From NCBI RefSeq assembly GCF_002563655.1, contig NZ_PDIY01000001.1:2392001-2456000 (forward strand): a DNA stretch of 64,000 nucleotides. Direction: 5' to 3'. The translations under genes were made by a program, and so were the position numbers. Shown piece by piece: positions 10,933 through 22,293 of the stretch. The notes below the pieces were generated by a model that did not search any database, was not told the origin of the DNA, and was given only the letters and a program-made list of their open reading frames with translations. Positions within the stretch are counted from its first letter, which is position 1. Each line of letters begins with the position of its first letter. Source of the DNA: Bacillus sp. es.034 (GTDB taxonomy: Bacteria; Bacillota; Bacilli; Bacillales; Bacillaceae_B).

Positions 10933-10967
10933 AAACCGGAAAGCGTTGATGCTTTCCGGTTTTTTTA
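10933..10967 (+). terminator. Terminator after yqeY
   Basis: AAACCGGAAAGC (10933-10944) pairs perfectly with GCTTTCCGGTTT (10951-10962), followed by a T-run. Confidence 0.92.
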
Positions 10968-11095
10968 AAATCAATGTCAAATGGAACAAGGGATTCGCAT
11001 TTTTATAACATATCTTTTCAAAAAGATGAAACTTTTTTAATGGGTCATCCGTACATAAAGTATCAAGGAATATTACCTGAAACGAGGGGGTTAAG

Positions 11096-12406
11096 TTGAG
11101 GAGAAGTATACTTGTATTATTGATGCTGATTCTTGGATGCAGCATTATTCAGCCATTGATCAGTTCAGCCGCGGATTCGGATAGGGTATACGTGATTCCC
11201 ATTCAAAAGGAAGTGGAAAGAGGACTTCATGCATTTTTGGAAAGAGCGATCAAAGATGCGGAAGATCATAATGCGGAACTGATCATTTTCGATATTGATA
11301 CACCTGGGGGATTGGTTGATGCCGCGGGCGATATCGGGCAGCTCCTGGATGGGATCGATGCAAAAACAATTGCGTTTGTAAATGATCATGCCCTGTCAGC
11401 GGGAGCATTCATCTCCCTCCATGCAGATGAAATCTATATGGTACCGAATGGACAGATGGGTGCTGCAGCGGTCATTGATCAGGAGGGGAATGCGGCGGAT
11501 AAGAAAGCCCAGAGCTACTGGCTATCTGCCATGAAAAGTGCCGCTGAGTCAAATGGGAGAGATCCTCACTATGCTCTCGCCATGGCAGATGATTCCCTCG
11601 TCATAGAAGAGCTGGGGATTGAAAAAGGTGAACTATTGACGCTGGGATCAAAGGAAGCAAAGGAGATCGGGTATTCAGAGGGGACAGTGAAGAACCTCGA
11701 TGAATTGTATGAAACGCTTGGAGTGGATAAGTCCTCTGTGAAACGGGTGGATGAAACGTTCGCGGAAAAACTCGCCCGCTTCATCACAAACCCTGTCGTT
11801 GTCCCGATTCTATTATCCCTGGCAAGCATCGGGCTGATTGTGGAGCTGTATTCACCCGGTTTTGGAATTGCCGGTTCTATCGGCTTGATTTCCCTTGTAT
11901 TATTCTTTTATGGACACTTGGTTGCAGGACTTGCGGGATACGAAACCATTATTCTTTTCATCATTGGTATCATCCTTATAGTGGCGGAGTTTTTCCTCCC
12001 CGGTGGAATTGCGGGGGTACTCGGCATAGGGGCGATCCTTGCAAGTATTATGTTGGCAGGGGGCGATATGGTGCAAATGGGAATCTCTCTTTTGATTGCT
12101 TTATTCATTGCCGTTGCAACAGTGATTATCTTTGTAAAGGTGTTTGGTAAAAAGATGAAATTTTTCAACAAAATCATTTTAAACGATTCCACCAGCACAG
12201 AAAGCGGATATGTATCCAACGCCAATCGATTGGATTTGATTGGAAGAATTGGCGTGACCAAAACGCCGTTAAGGCCATCCGGAACCGTCATCGTGGAGGA
12301 AGAAAGAATCGACGCAGTGACAGAAGGCGGCTTTATCAAAGCAGGTGAAAAGGTTAAAATTGTGAAGGTGGAAGGGTCAAGGATTGTAGTAAGAGACATT
12401 TCATAA
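11096..12406 (+). CDS. yqeZ: NfeD family membrane serine protease-like protein (YqeZ-like)
   Basis: Membrane protein of the NfeD family, the standard partner of flotillins. The start is TTG 11096 behind GAGGGGG. The 436-residue product has a signal peptide (RRSILVLLMLILGCSII), a ClpP/SDH-type domain (about 30-220) with DTPGGLVDAA and the Ser-containing SAGAFISLHADEIYM, four or five membrane segments (about 235-350) and a C-terminal OB-fold (NfeD domain; ending VKIVKVEGSRIVVRDIS). floA begins 22 nt downstream. The protein is thought to influence membrane microdomain organisation together with FloA. Confidence 0.9.
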   Translation: MRRSILVLLMLILGCSIIQPLISSAADSDRVYVIPIQKEVERGLHAFLERAIKDAEDHNAELIIFDIDTPGGLVDAAGDIGQLLDGIDAKTIAFVNDHALSAGAFISLHADEIYMVPNGQMGAAAVIDQEGNAADKKAQSYWLSAMKSAAESNGRDPHYALAMADDSLVIEELGIEKGELLTLGSKEAKEIGYSEGTVKNLDELYETLGVDKSSVKRVDETFAEKLARFITNPVVVPILLSLASIGLIVELYSPGFGIAGSIGLISLVLFFYGHLVAGLAGYETIILFIIGIILIVAEFFLPGGIAGVLGIGAILASIMLAGGDMVQMGISLLIALFIAVATVIIFVKVFGKKMKFFNKIILNDSTSTESGYVSNANRLDLIGRIGVTKTPLRPSGTVIVEEERIDAVTEGGFIKAGEKVKIVKVEGSRIVVRDIS

Positions 12407-12427
12407 TACTTTAGGAGGTAAGAAAAT

Positions 12428-13429
12428 ATGGTTATAGGACCAAGTACGATTCTACTGCTCGTTGCGATTGTGGTGGGCATTATCGTTTTAGCTGTATTAT
12501 TTACATTTGTACCAGTCATGCTGTGGATTTCAGCAATCGCGGCAGGAGTCAGGATCAGTATTTTCACACTAGTAGGGATGAGATTAAGACGTGTTATCCC
12601 GAGTCGTGTGATCAATCCATTGATTAAAGCCCATAAAGCGGGCATCACGGTAACGATCAACCAGCTGGAGAGTCACTATTTAGCTGGCGGTAACGTAGAC
12701 AGAGTGGTCAATGCACTGATTGCGGCTCATCGTGCAAATATTGAATTGACGTTTGAGCGTGCTGCGGCGATTGACCTTGCTGGTCGTGACGTCCTTGAAG
12801 CGGTTCAGATGAGTGTTAACCCTAAAGTGATCGAAACGCCGTTCATCGCGGGGGTGGCCATGGATGGAATCGAAGTGAAGGCAAAGGCGCGTATCACGGT
12901 CCGTGCGAATATCGACCGCCTTGTCGGTGGTGCCGGTGAAGAAACGATCGTTGCCCGTGTCGGGGAAGGGATTGTATCAACGATCGGTTCATCCGACAAT
13001 CACAAAAAGGTATTGGAAAATCCGGATTTGATTTCTCAGACGGTCCTTTCAAAAGGTCTGGACGCAGGTACGGCATTTGAGATCCTCTCTATTGATATTG
13101 CGGATGTTGATATCGGCAAGAATATCGGAGCGGAACTGCAAACAGAACAAGCAGAAGCGGACAAGAACATTGCCCAGGCGAAAGCGGAAGAACGAAGAGC
13201 GATGGCCGTTGCCAACGAACAGGAAATGAAAGCAAGGGTAGAAGAAATGAGAGCGAAAGTTGTGGAAGCGGAAGCAGAAGTGCCTCTTGCCATGGCGGAA
13301 GCACTCAGATCAGGTAACATCGGTGTGATGGACTATATGAACCTGAAGAATATTGATGCCGATACAGAAATGAGAGACTCGATCGGAAAGCTGACAGGGG
13401 ATAAAAAAGATCCGAAGAGTGATAAGTAA
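12428..13429 (+). CDS. floA: Flotillin-like protein FloA
   Basis: SPFH-domain scaffold of functional membrane microdomains. The 333-residue product has an N-terminal membrane-inserting hairpin (about residues 5-40, including [18 protein letters not shown]), a PHB/SPFH domain (about 60-230) and a C-terminal coiled-coil rich in Glu-Ala repeats ([20 protein letters not shown], about 240-300). RBS TTAGGAGGT precedes ATG 12428. It forms an operon with the NfeD gene and probably yqfB. Confidence 0.96.
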   Translation: MVIGPSTILLLVAIVVGIIVLAVLFTFVPVMLWISAIAAGVRISIFTLVGMRLRRVIPSRVINPLIKAHKAGITVTINQLESHYLAGGNVDRVVNALIAAHRANIELTFERAAAIDLAGRDVLEAVQMSVNPKVIETPFIAGVAMDGIEVKAKARITVRANIDRLVGGAGEETIVARVGEGIVSTIGSSDNHKKVLENPDLISQTVLSKGLDAGTAFEILSIDIADVDIGKNIGAELQTEQAEADKNIAQAKAEERRAMAVANEQEMKARVEEMRAKVVEAEAEVPLAMAEALRSGNIGVMDYMNLKNIDADTEMRDSIGKLTGDKKDPKSDK

Positions 13430-13459
13430 TCTCCCTTTGTTTAGAAAGGAGTATTCCCA

Positions 13460-13921
13460 ATGGAGCCATTGATCATTGCTATATTGATAGGGATCATCAC
13501 ATCCATATTCAATAAAATGAAACAGCCTCCTTCCAATAAACCCGTGAGGCAAAAGCCGATTCAAACGGCCTCTCCCGCTTCTTCCGAGCCTGTTGGAAGA
13601 GGCAGGGAAAGAGGGGAGAGGGAAAGAACCGCACGGAGGGAATCAAGGACATACAGAGAGCCTGTAAAAGAGGCGGTCTCCTCCATCCAAACCCGTTTCG
13701 AAGATAAAAAGAAGGAGGCGGAATCTACTTATTCCAGCCTTCAGAAACAAGAAGAACGTTATTCAAGGAAGCTTGAAGCCCACCAGAACCGGGCAAAGAG
13801 GATTCGAGAAAATTCGAATCTGATCCTTGATTTCAAAAATGAAGATGATATCGTAAAAGGATTTATTTTTTCAGAGGTGTTCGGCCCTCCGAAATCAAAA
13901 AAACGCCATCATCAAAAATAA
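13460..13921 (+). CDS. yqfB: Conserved hypothetical protein YqfB-like
   Basis: 153-residue protein of unknown function. It has one hydrophobic N-terminal segment (MEPLIIAILIGIITSIFNKM) that probably anchors it in the membrane, and then a very basic, low-complexity stretch rich in Arg and Glu (GRGRERGERERTARRES, about 48-70), followed by a predicted coiled-coil. The C-terminus is again basic. The identification as yqfB rests on position between floA and yqfC. Immediately followed by a terminator. Confidence 0.7.
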   Translation: MEPLIIAILIGIITSIFNKMKQPPSNKPVRQKPIQTASPASSEPVGRGRERGERERTARRESRTYREPVKEAVSSIQTRFEDKKKEAESTYSSLQKQEERYSRKLEAHQNRAKRIRENSNLILDFKNEDDIVKGFIFSEVFGPPKSKKRHHQK

Positions 13922-13930
13922 AAGTGATGA

Positions 13931-13978
13931 AACCCCTTTTCATTTCATAAATATGAGATGAAAGGGGGTTCTTTTTTT
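13931..13978 (+). terminator. Terminator hairpin whose 3' arm contains the yqfC ribosome binding site
   Basis: A 19-bp stem (13931-13949 with 13952-13970; two G-U pairs, 2-nt formal loop) followed by CTTTTTTT. The GGGGG in the 3' arm (13964-13968) is the only ribosome binding site for yqfC, whose ATG (13979) abuts the T-run. Confidence 0.85.
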
Positions 13979-14263
13979 ATGGCGAAAAGCTTTTTACAAC
14001 AGATGCGTAAATGGATGACACAGAAAATGGATTTACCCGAAGATGTCATGATGGACCTTCCTCGCGTCACAATGATTGGACAAATTCATATCTATATAGA
14101 AAACCACCGGGGTCTGTTGACCTTCACAGATCGGGAGGTGCGGCTTCTGCTTAAACAGGGTCAACTGTTAATAAAAGGGGAGCAATTTGTCATCAAGATG
14201 ATCCTTCCGGAAGAAATTCTCCTTCAGGGGAAAATCGTAGAAGTGATCTATTTAGAACAATAG
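13979..14263 (+). CDS. yqfC: Sporulation protein YqfC
   Basis: Small sporulation protein of the YqfC family (94 residues), which in B. subtilis is expressed under sigma-E in the mother cell together with yqfD. I chose ATG 13979 (MAKSFLQQMRKWMTQKMDLPE) because it gives the family N-terminus; an in-frame ATG 21 nt upstream lies inside the terminator stem and has no ribosome binding site. Conserved landmarks are DVMMDLPRVTMIGQIHIYIENHRG and the C-terminal EEILLQGKIVEVIYLE. yqfD follows after 11 nt. Confidence 0.9.
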   Translation: MAKSFLQQMRKWMTQKMDLPEDVMMDLPRVTMIGQIHIYIENHRGLLTFTDREVRLLLKQGQLLIKGEQFVIKMILPEEILLQGKIVEVIYLEQ

Positions 14264-14274
14264 GAGGGACGGAT

Positions 14275-15462
14275 TTGAAGAATCAATGGTTCACCTTTCT
14301 GAGGGGAAAGGTATTTGTCAAAATAGAAGGCAGATTAGTCGAGCGGGTCATCAATCAATTGCTCAGGGCCGGCATCACCATATGGAATGTGAAGAGAGCG
14401 GGAACGGAAACCATCACCTTTTACTTATCCTTAGAAGATGTACATAACTTCCGAAGAGCGGTACGGGCATCCGAGTGTAAAGTGACATTTCTAAGAGGGC
14501 AGGGGGTTCCCTTCCTATTCAAGAGATTACTGAAAAATTCGGGCTTCATGATTGGTGGACTGGCATTCTTCGTCATCGTATTCCTTCTTTCCAATATGGT
14601 GTGGGGCATCGAGATCAAAGGTGCGTCACCTCAAACCGAGCACAGTATACGAAAGGAACTGGAGGAGATGGGTGTTTCCAAGGGGAAGATGCAGTTCTCC
14701 ATCCCCGATGTTGAGAACATTCAGCGTGAGTTATCCTACAGGATGAATAATATCACGTGGGTAGGGGTGGAGTTACAAGGGACAACCTTTCACTTTCAAG
14801 TGGTGGAAAAAAATGCACCGGAACCCCCTGAATCCACTGGCCTGCAGCATATTGTCGCCAAAAAGAAAGCCATCATCACCGGCATGTTTGTAGAAGAAGG
14901 CGACCCCCAGGTGAACGTTAATGACTACGTCAATAAAGGACAGCTCCTTGTATCGGGTCTGATCGGGAATGAAAAAGAGCCGAAAGGAGTCTCGGCGAAA
15001 GCGAAGATACTGGGAGAAACTTGGTACAAAACATCGGTTGAACTTCCGCTGAAATCCCGGTTCATCGTATTCAGTGGAAATGAGAAGAGAAAACATTATG
15101 TCGGTTTCGGTTCAGTGAATATCCCGATATGGGGGTTCGGGAAAACGGAATTTAAGGACGTCGTTGTGGAAGAAACGAAAAAGCCACTGCGTTTTTTGAA
15201 ATGGGAGCTTCCGGTATATTATATTGACCGCAGCATGAAAGAGAAAGAGGACGTGGAAAGGACCTATACAAAATCCGAAGCCATCATGGCTGCGAAAAAG
15301 CTTGCCAAAAGCAACCTGGAGTCCTCCCTCCCGGAAGATGCAGAAATCAGAGGGGGAAAAATTTTGCAAGAAAAGGTCGAGAATGGTAAAGTTAGGGTAA
15401 CCATCCACTTCAAAGTAATAGAAAATATTGCAGAAGGACAACCACTTATTCAAGGAGACTAA
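14275..15462 (+). CDS. yqfD: Sporulation protein YqfD
   Basis: Membrane-anchored sporulation protein of the YqfD family (395 residues), paired with yqfC. The start is TTG 14275 behind AGGAGGGA. It has an N-terminal soluble domain (about 1-85), one strong membrane segment (SGFMIGGLAFFVIVFLLSNMVWG split near residues 87-108), and a large exterior domain with beta-rich character and the conserved VVEKNAPEPPE region. The gene ends four nt before phoH. In the mother cell the exterior part would face the intermembrane space. Confidence 0.9.
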   Translation: MKNQWFTFLRGKVFVKIEGRLVERVINQLLRAGITIWNVKRAGTETITFYLSLEDVHNFRRAVRASECKVTFLRGQGVPFLFKRLLKNSGFMIGGLAFFVIVFLLSNMVWGIEIKGASPQTEHSIRKELEEMGVSKGKMQFSIPDVENIQRELSYRMNNITWVGVELQGTTFHFQVVEKNAPEPPESTGLQHIVAKKKAIITGMFVEEGDPQVNVNDYVNKGQLLVSGLIGNEKEPKGVSAKAKILGETWYKTSVELPLKSRFIVFSGNEKRKHYVGFGSVNIPIWGFGKTEFKDVVVEETKKPLRFLKWELPVYYIDRSMKEKEDVERTYTKSEAIMAAKKLAKSNLESSLPEDAEIRGGKILQEKVENGKVRVTIHFKVIENIAEGQPLIQGD

Positions 15463-15465
15463 CGA

Positions 15466-16425
15466 ATGTCAGATGAAATCTTAATGAAATTACAACTTGA
15501 AAACCCTAATGAAGCCATCGCTTTGTTCGGAGTTTCAGATTCTCACCTAAAATTAATAGAACAGGAATTACACGTTTCGATCGTAACAAGAGGCGAAGAG
15601 TTGCTGGTTTCAGGTAAGGAAGAAGATGTAAGTCTCGCCGTTGATATTTCTGATCGACTGGTGGCCGTGATCCGTAAAGGAATCAACATCGGCCAGCGTG
15701 ATGTCCATTATGCCATAGAAATGGGCAGACAGGGGACGCTTGAATATTTTACAGAGTTGTACAATGAAGAGATAACAAAGAACGCCAAAGGTAAATCGAT
15801 CCGGGTGAAAACACTCGGGCAGCGTCAATACATCCAAGCCATCAAGAAGCATGATATGGTGTTCGGGATCGGGCCAGCCGGTACCGGGAAGACCTATTTA
15901 GCCGTCGTCATGGCTGTGCATGCCTTAAAGAACGGGCAGGTCAAGAAGATCATCCTGACGAGACCGGCTGTGGAAGCAGGCGAAAGCCTTGGGTTCCTTC
16001 CGGGTGACTTGAAGGAGAAGGTGGATCCTTATCTCCGCCCCCTATATGATGCCCTGCATGATGTACTGGGAGCAGAGCATACCGCCCGCCTGATCGAGAG
16101 GGGTACCATCGAGATCGCTCCCCTGGCATATATGAGGGGCCGTACCCTTGATGATGCGTTCGTGATTCTTGATGAGGCCCAGAATACTACGAAGGCCCAA
16201 ATGAAAATGTTCCTGACAAGGCTCGGCTTTGATTCCAAGATGATCATCACGGGAGACCGTTCCCAGGTGGATCTGCCCAGGGGCAGCGAGTCAGGATTGA
16301 TTTCTTCTGAACGGATTTTAAAAGATGTTAGAGGAGTGTCGTTCATTTATCTCGATCAAGCCGATGTAGTCCGTCATCCGTTGGTCGCGAAAATTATCGA
16401 TGCCTATGAAACAATCGAAAAATAG
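15466..16425 (+). CDS. phoH: PhoH-like ATPase
   Basis: Cytoplasmic PhoH/YbeZ-type nucleoside triphosphatase (319 residues), linked to RNA metabolism by its standing association with ybeY. It has an N-terminal KH-like segment (about 15-70), the Walker A loop GIGPAGTGKTYLAV near residue 135, and Walker B FVILDEAQNTTKAQMKMFL near 225, followed by sensor residues TGDRSQVDLP. The start ATG 15466 follows AAGGAGACTAACG. It follows yqfD by four nt, so it may be read from the sporulation promoter as well as its own. A terminator follows. Confidence 0.94.
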   Translation: MSDEILMKLQLENPNEAIALFGVSDSHLKLIEQELHVSIVTRGEELLVSGKEEDVSLAVDISDRLVAVIRKGINIGQRDVHYAIEMGRQGTLEYFTELYNEEITKNAKGKSIRVKTLGQRQYIQAIKKHDMVFGIGPAGTGKTYLAVVMAVHALKNGQVKKIILTRPAVEAGESLGFLPGDLKEKVDPYLRPLYDALHDVLGAEHTARLIERGTIEIAPLAYMRGRTLDDAFVILDEAQNTTKAQMKMFLTRLGFDSKMIITGDRSQVDLPRGSESGLISSERILKDVRGVSFIYLDQADVVRHPLVAKIIDAYETIEK

Positions 16426-16433
16426 ACAGTGAG

Positions 16434-16499
16434 AGATTGCTCCAGTTGATCCATGCCGCCATCATAAGATCCGGCATGGACTTGGATCAATCTTTTTTT
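16434..16499 (+). terminator. Terminator after phoH
   Basis: AGATTG...TGATCCATGCCG pairs with CGGCATGGA...TGGATCAATCT across a 12-nt loop with a small internal bulge, followed by TTTTTTT. Confidence 0.88.
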
Positions 16500-16610
16500 G
16501 TGGGGCTATACATAGATAAATAAGTCAAAAACTGTTATGATTTTACATAATTACTAAATGCCTTTACATATGGCTATCCGAAATTGTTTATACATATCAG
16601 GGGGTTCTTT

Positions 16611-18776
16611 ATGCAAACTCACCCATTTCTACTTAAAATAAGGAGCTTTCTCAGCTACCGATTATTTACCAATCTCTTGTTTGTGCTGCTTGGCATCATT
16701 GTTTTCGGTGTCCTGTATGGAAATGTGAAACCGAAAACGCTGGATATTCATTTATATGAAGATGCCCCCACCACGATAAGGGCACCGAAGAAATTCGTCG
16801 ATGAGGAGGCAACTGCCAAGAAGAAGGAAGAAGCAAAGGCAGAAGTCGCAAGTGTATATACCCCGAAAGAAGGGGCGATCGATAACTCTACTTCGTTGAT
16901 ACACTCTCTGTTGGAAAGTGTAAATGAAGTGAAAAATGAATCGAAACAGCAGGCGGGGGATGAGGAAAATCTGAAGCCGCCAACAAGTACGGATACAACT
17001 GAACAGCTGAAGCTTCTGAAAGCCAAATTGCCGAAGGATAAAAATAATAATGTCACCAATAGTTTGAGTGATGACGTGTTAAAAATCCTCCTGGAGGCGT
17101 CAGAAGATGATCTTTCCCGTGTAGAGACCATCGTTACCACACAAATGAGAATCATCATGGAAAACGGCGTGAAAGAGGAAGAATTAAATGAAGCGAAATT
17201 GAATCTGGAACAACGGATCACCAATTATTCATTTAAAGGTGATTTGTCCACCGCTGCCGTCAAGCTGGGGAAAGTTTCCTTAGAGCCGACGCTTTACTAC
17301 GATGCTGAAAAAACGGATGAGTTAAAGAAGCTGGCCGAGGCAAACGTGGAAAAGGTTGAAATCATCGAAGGCGGCGTCATCGTAGAAGACGGGGAGCTGA
17401 TCACACCTAAAACATACAGCATCCTGAAGACCCTGGGGATGGTGGAGGATACATTCTCCTTCAAACCGTATGTCGGACTGGCACTCTTTGTCCTAGTGGT
17501 GATAAGTTCACTCTATTATTTCTTCTATACACTTGAAGTCACCGAGGAAAGAAAGCAAAATTACCTGATCCTCACAAGCATCGTATTTGTCATATCACTC
17601 TTGATCATGAAGATCGTAGGACTGATCGAGCAGCTGGAAATCAACGACATTGCCTTCATATTGCCGGCTGCGTTCACAGGTATGATATTGAGGATCTTGC
17701 TGAATGAAAGGATCGCCATGATGATGGTATTCATCCTATCTGCCTGCTCGAGTATCGTATTCCACCAGCAATTCTCCGGATCCATCGATATCGAAATTGC
17801 GATTTATACATTATTCAGCGGTGTGTCAGGTATTCTTTTCCTTGTGAGCCGAAATCAGCGTTCGAATATTTTAAGGGCCGGGATCTACGTAGCGCTTGTC
17901 AATATTATGATCCTTGGATTTTTAATCCTATTAAGCGGTACTTCCTATTCGAATAGTGAATATGTGTATTATATTGTATTTGCCCTGGTATCGGGGATCA
18001 TGTCTTCCATCCTCACGATCGGTTTCCTCCCGTTTTTTGAAGCGGGATTCGGGATTCTTTCCTCCATGAGACTGGTCGAGCTTTCTAGCCCTACACAGCC
18101 GTTATTGAAGAAGCTCTTGACCGATGCGCCGGGCACCTATCATCACAGTGTCATGGTGGCGAACCTTGCAGAAGCTGCGTGTGAAGCCATCGGGGCCAAC
18201 GGGTTACTCGCCAGGGTCGGATGCTACTATCATGATGTAGGAAAGTCCAAACGTCCGCACTTCTTCATTGAAAATCAGCTGAATATGGGGAATCCCCATG
18301 ACAGGGTATCGCCTGAAACCAGCCGGGATGTTATTATTAGTCATGCTTCAGATGGAGCCCAGATGCTCCGGAAACATAAATTGCCAAAGGAAATCATCGA
18401 CATTGCCGAGCAGCATCACGGAACGACACTGTTGAAATTTTTCTATTATAAGGCAAAAGAACAAGGGAAAGATGTTAAGGAAGAAGAATACCGTTATCCA
18501 GGTCCTAAACCCCAAACGAGGGAAGCGGCCGTCATCAGCATTGCGGATAGTGTAGAAGCGGCTGTCAGGTCGAAGAAATCACCCACCCAGGCAGAAATTC
18601 AAAAGCTTGTCCATTCGATCGTACAAGACCGCCTACAGGACGGACAGTTTAACGAATGTGATATTTCATTAAAGCAATTAGAGACGGTGAAAAGGTCGCT
18701 ATGTGAAACGTTGAATGGAATCTTCCATCCGAGGATCGAGTACCCTGAACTTCAAGCAAAAGGAGAAGAGGCATGA
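16611..18776 (+). CDS. pgpH: Cyclic-di-AMP phosphodiesterase PgpH (7TM-HD)
   Basis: Membrane HD-domain phosphodiesterase that hydrolyses c-di-AMP. I start at ATG 16611 ([18 protein letters not shown]) because CAGGGGG lies just upstream. The 721-residue product has an N-terminal membrane helix, a large extracytoplasmic domain (about 45-280), seven membrane helices (about 285-480), and a cytosolic HD domain with [14 protein letters not shown], the metal-binding CYYHDVGK and [10 protein letters not shown]. The gene overlaps ybeY by four bases (ATGA). It corresponds to yqfF of B. subtilis. Confidence 0.94.
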   Translation: MQTHPFLLKIRSFLSYRLFTNLLFVLLGIIVFGVLYGNVKPKTLDIHLYEDAPTTIRAPKKFVDEEATAKKKEEAKAEVASVYTPKEGAIDNSTSLIHSLLESVNEVKNESKQQAGDEENLKPPTSTDTTEQLKLLKAKLPKDKNNNVTNSLSDDVLKILLEASEDDLSRVETIVTTQMRIIMENGVKEEELNEAKLNLEQRITNYSFKGDLSTAAVKLGKVSLEPTLYYDAEKTDELKKLAEANVEKVEIIEGGVIVEDGELITPKTYSILKTLGMVEDTFSFKPYVGLALFVLVVISSLYYFFYTLEVTEERKQNYLILTSIVFVISLLIMKIVGLIEQLEINDIAFILPAAFTGMILRILLNERIAMMMVFILSACSSIVFHQQFSGSIDIEIAIYTLFSGVSGILFLVSRNQRSNILRAGIYVALVNIMILGFLILLSGTSYSNSEYVYYIVFALVSGIMSSILTIGFLPFFEAGFGILSSMRLVELSSPTQPLLKKLLTDAPGTYHHSVMVANLAEAACEAIGANGLLARVGCYYHDVGKSKRPHFFIENQLNMGNPHDRVSPETSRDVIISHASDGAQMLRKHKLPKEIIDIAEQHHGTTLLKFFYYKAKEQGKDVKEEEYRYPGPKPQTREAAVISIADSVEAAVRSKKSPTQAEIQKLVHSIVQDRLQDGQFNECDISLKQLETVKRSLCETLNGIFHPRIEYPELQAKGEEA

Positions 18777-19246
18777 CTTTATTAATCGACTTTATTGACG
18801 AAACAGAAACAGTATCCGATGAACAGACACAGCTGGTTCAAAATATCCTGAACTTTGCTGCTGAACAAGAGGGGATCGAGGCTGAAAGCGAAGTGTCCGT
18901 GACCTTTGTGACCAACGAACGCATCCAGGAAATCAACCGGGAATACCGGTCTAAGGATCAGCCCACGGATGTCATTTCATTTGCCCTCGAAGAACTCGGG
19001 GAAGATGAGGTAGAAATTATAGGCGCGGGGATTCCACGCGTTCTTGGGGATATCATCATTTCCATAGACAGAACAAAAGAACAGGCGGAAGAATACAACC
19101 ATTCCGTCTCCCGTGAACTTGGTTTTCTTGCCCTTCACGGCTTCCTTCATTTATTAGGATATGATCATATGGAAGAAGAAGAGGAAAAGAAGATGTTCAA
19201 AAGACAAAAGGACATTTTAGATGAATATGGACTCAAAAGAGACTAA
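18773..19246 (+). CDS. ybeY: Endoribonuclease YbeY
   Basis: Zinc endoribonuclease involved in 16S rRNA 3'-end maturation and ribosome quality control. The 157-residue product has the signature [21 protein letters not shown] (H-x3-H-x5-H metal site) near residues 112-135 and the conserved [18 protein letters not shown]. It is translationally coupled to pgpH by a four-base overlap and overlaps dgkA by 26 bases. Confidence 0.96.
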   Translation: MTLLIDFIDETETVSDEQTQLVQNILNFAAEQEGIEAESEVSVTFVTNERIQEINREYRSKDQPTDVISFALEELGEDEVEIIGAGIPRVLGDIIISIDRTKEQAEEYNHSVSRELGFLALHGFLHLLGYDHMEEEEEKKMFKRQKDILDEYGLKRD

Positions 19247-19613
19247 ATTCGGCTTATTCCGATTCCTAAAATCCTTTGGATATGCTGCGGAAGGCATGAA
19301 GTCTGTCTGGGCAACGGAACAGAATTTCAGAATTCATTCATTCGCAGGTGGTGTCGTGTTCCTTCTTGCCTACCTGCTCTCTGTATGCGCAATGGAATGG
19401 GTCATACTGATTATCCTTGTCTTTTCCGTGCTTGCTCTTGAAACGATGAATACAGCCATTGAAAAGGCAGTCGACCTTACTACGGAAGAGTATCATCCCC
19501 TTGCCAAGGCTGCGAAGGATCTGGCTTCGGCTGCGGTGCTTCTCTTCGCGATCTGTACTGCGATCGTAGGGACCATCATCTTTCTTCCGAAGCTTTGGGA
19601 ACTGATTCTCTAA
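19221..19613 (+). CDS. dgkA: Undecaprenol/diacylglycerol kinase DgkA
   Basis: Small trimeric membrane kinase (130 residues); in Gram-positive bacteria this family phosphorylates undecaprenol. The conserved blocks are [12 protein letters not shown] and [13 protein letters not shown] with [15 protein letters not shown]. There are three membrane helices (about 44-62, 64-80, 103-125). Two close starts exist (19221 and 19227); AAAGGA at 19207-19212 fits the first better. The start lies inside ybeY. A terminator follows before cdd. Confidence 0.93.
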   Translation: MNMDSKETKFGLFRFLKSFGYAAEGMKSVWATEQNFRIHSFAGGVVFLLAYLLSVCAMEWVILIILVFSVLALETMNTAIEKAVDLTTEEYHPLAKAAKDLASAAVLLFAICTAIVGTIIFLPKLWELIL

Positions 19614-19643
19614 TTGGAAAATATTATTGCAAGACCGCAAAAT

Positions 19644-19693
19644 AAAGGCTGCAGGAAAGAAATTATGCGATTTCTTCCCTGTGGCCTTTAATT
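19644..19693 (+). terminator. Terminator-like hairpin after dgkA
   Basis: AAAGGCTGCAGGAAAGAAAT (19644-19663) pairs with the mirror arm 19670-19689 with two or three imperfect pairs; the tail is only weakly T-rich. It separates dgkA from cdd. Confidence 0.65.
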
Positions 19694-19824
19694 CATTTGA
19701 AAACGTTCTTATACTTGTATAGAATAAGTGGAGCAAAGGACAAAATCGATAAATAGTTTGAATTATCTAACTATTTTATTACAAAATGATAACAGCCCAT
19801 TTTCTTTTATGAAAATTGTAGTAA

Positions 19825-21172
<1,348 letters not shown>

Positions 21173-21278
21173 TAATTAACAATATTTAGGCCACATGTTT
21201 TAGAGAGAAAATGCTCATTCTAATCACAAGAAAGCTTATGAAGTCTTGCTAGTTTAAATCCAGAAAGGTGGGTTTTTT

Positions 21279-21422
21279 ATGTTAGACTTAACATGGAAAT
21301 TTTTTTCGCAGACAGGAAGTATCGATACCTATCTCCTTTTCAAGGAGCTTGAGAAGGAGACATTTGATGATCCTTACAGCTTTGAAGAAGAAACAGCGGA
21401 AGTAGATTTTCCTTTAACGTGA
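21279..21422 (+). CDS. yqzL: YqzL-like small protein
   Basis: A 47-residue open frame between era and recO: it begins MLDLTWKFFSQTGSIDTYLL and ends EVDFPLT. It is preceded by AAAGGTGGG and a T-run, then ATG 21279. The position between era and recO, length and N-terminus match the YqzL family of Bacillus, whose function is unknown. It is acidic in its second half and has no membrane segment. Confidence 0.8.
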   Translation: MLDLTWKFFSQTGSIDTYLLFKELEKETFDDPYSFEEETAEVDFPLT

Positions 21423-21467
21423 TAAGTTTGTCATCACCCGGGAAGATAGAGATCGGGAGGTGGCTAA

Positions 21468-22220
21468 ATGCTGCAGAAGTGTGAAGGAATTGTCATTCGA
21501 ACCAATCATTACGGTGAGTCGAATAAAATTGTTACCATATATACACGGGAATTCGGAAAGATTGGATTGATGGCTAGAGGGGCAAAGAAACCTAATAGCC
21601 GTCTTTCCGCCATTTCACAATTGTTTACATATGGTTATTTCCTTTTTATCAAGGGAAGCGGGCTGGGTACCCTTCAACAGGGGGAAATGGCAGAGTCCCT
21701 GCGGCATGTGAGGGAGGATCTGTTTAAGACGGCTTACGCCACTTACATCGTGGACCTCCTTGATAAGGCAACGGAGGACCGAAAGCCGAATCCCTTCTTG
21801 TTTGAATTGCTTTACAAGACTCTTCACTACTTGAATGAAGACTATGACCCGGAAATCCTGATGCATATCTTTGAAATGAAGATGCTCCCTGTAATGGGGT
21901 TGTATCCTCATCTGAATGGATGTGCTGTTTGCGGGGAAACCGATGGTGAATTCGCTTTTTCCTTTAAAGAAAATGGATTCATCTGTCATCGCTGTTTAAG
22001 TGAAGATCCACATCATTTACCGATCTCACAAAGTACTGTGAAGCTTCTCAGGGTATTTTACTATTTCGACCTCAATCGATTGGGAAATATATCGGTGAAA
22101 GATGAAACGAAACGTCAATTGAAGCGGGTAATCAGGACTTATTACGATGAAAACTCAGGTCTGACATTAAAATCCAGGAGGTTTCTGGACCAAATGGATA
22201 ACCTTAAGGACTTATTCTAG
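21468..22220 (+). CDS. recO: DNA repair protein RecO
   Basis: Recombination mediator of the RecFOR pathway that loads RecA on SSB-coated DNA. The 250-residue product has the N-terminal OB-fold ([34 protein letters not shown]) and, around residues 148-180, a four-cysteine zinc site (CAVCGE... CHRC). RBS CGGGAGGTGG precedes ATG 21468. It is the last gene of the era cluster before a shared terminator. Confidence 0.96.
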   Translation: MLQKCEGIVIRTNHYGESNKIVTIYTREFGKIGLMARGAKKPNSRLSAISQLFTYGYFLFIKGSGLGTLQQGEMAESLRHVREDLFKTAYATYIVDLLDKATEDRKPNPFLFELLYKTLHYLNEDYDPEILMHIFEMKMLPVMGLYPHLNGCAVCGETDGEFAFSFKENGFICHRCLSEDPHHLPISQSTVKLLRVFYYFDLNRLGNISVKDETKRQLKRVIRTYYDENSGLTLKSRRFLDQMDNLKDLF

Positions 22221-22249
22221 TTACATAGATGCTGCTTGTGATATAGAGA

Positions 22250-22286
22250 GGCCCATTCACGTTTGTGAATGGGCCTGATTTTTTTA
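22250..22286. terminator. Terminator between recO and glycyl-tRNA synthetase
   Basis: GGCCCATTCAC (22250-22260) pairs perfectly with GTGAATGGGCC (22265-22275), then TGATTTTTTT. Convergent genes flank it, so it may act on both strands, although the T-run is on the plus strand. Confidence 0.88.
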
Positions 22287-22293
22287 ATTAATA

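Noticed and set aside
11908..12660. 250-codon minus-strand frame opposite the NfeD/floA junction
   Set aside because: Antisense to two well-supported genes; composition rich in Thr/Ile/Pro typical of shadows.
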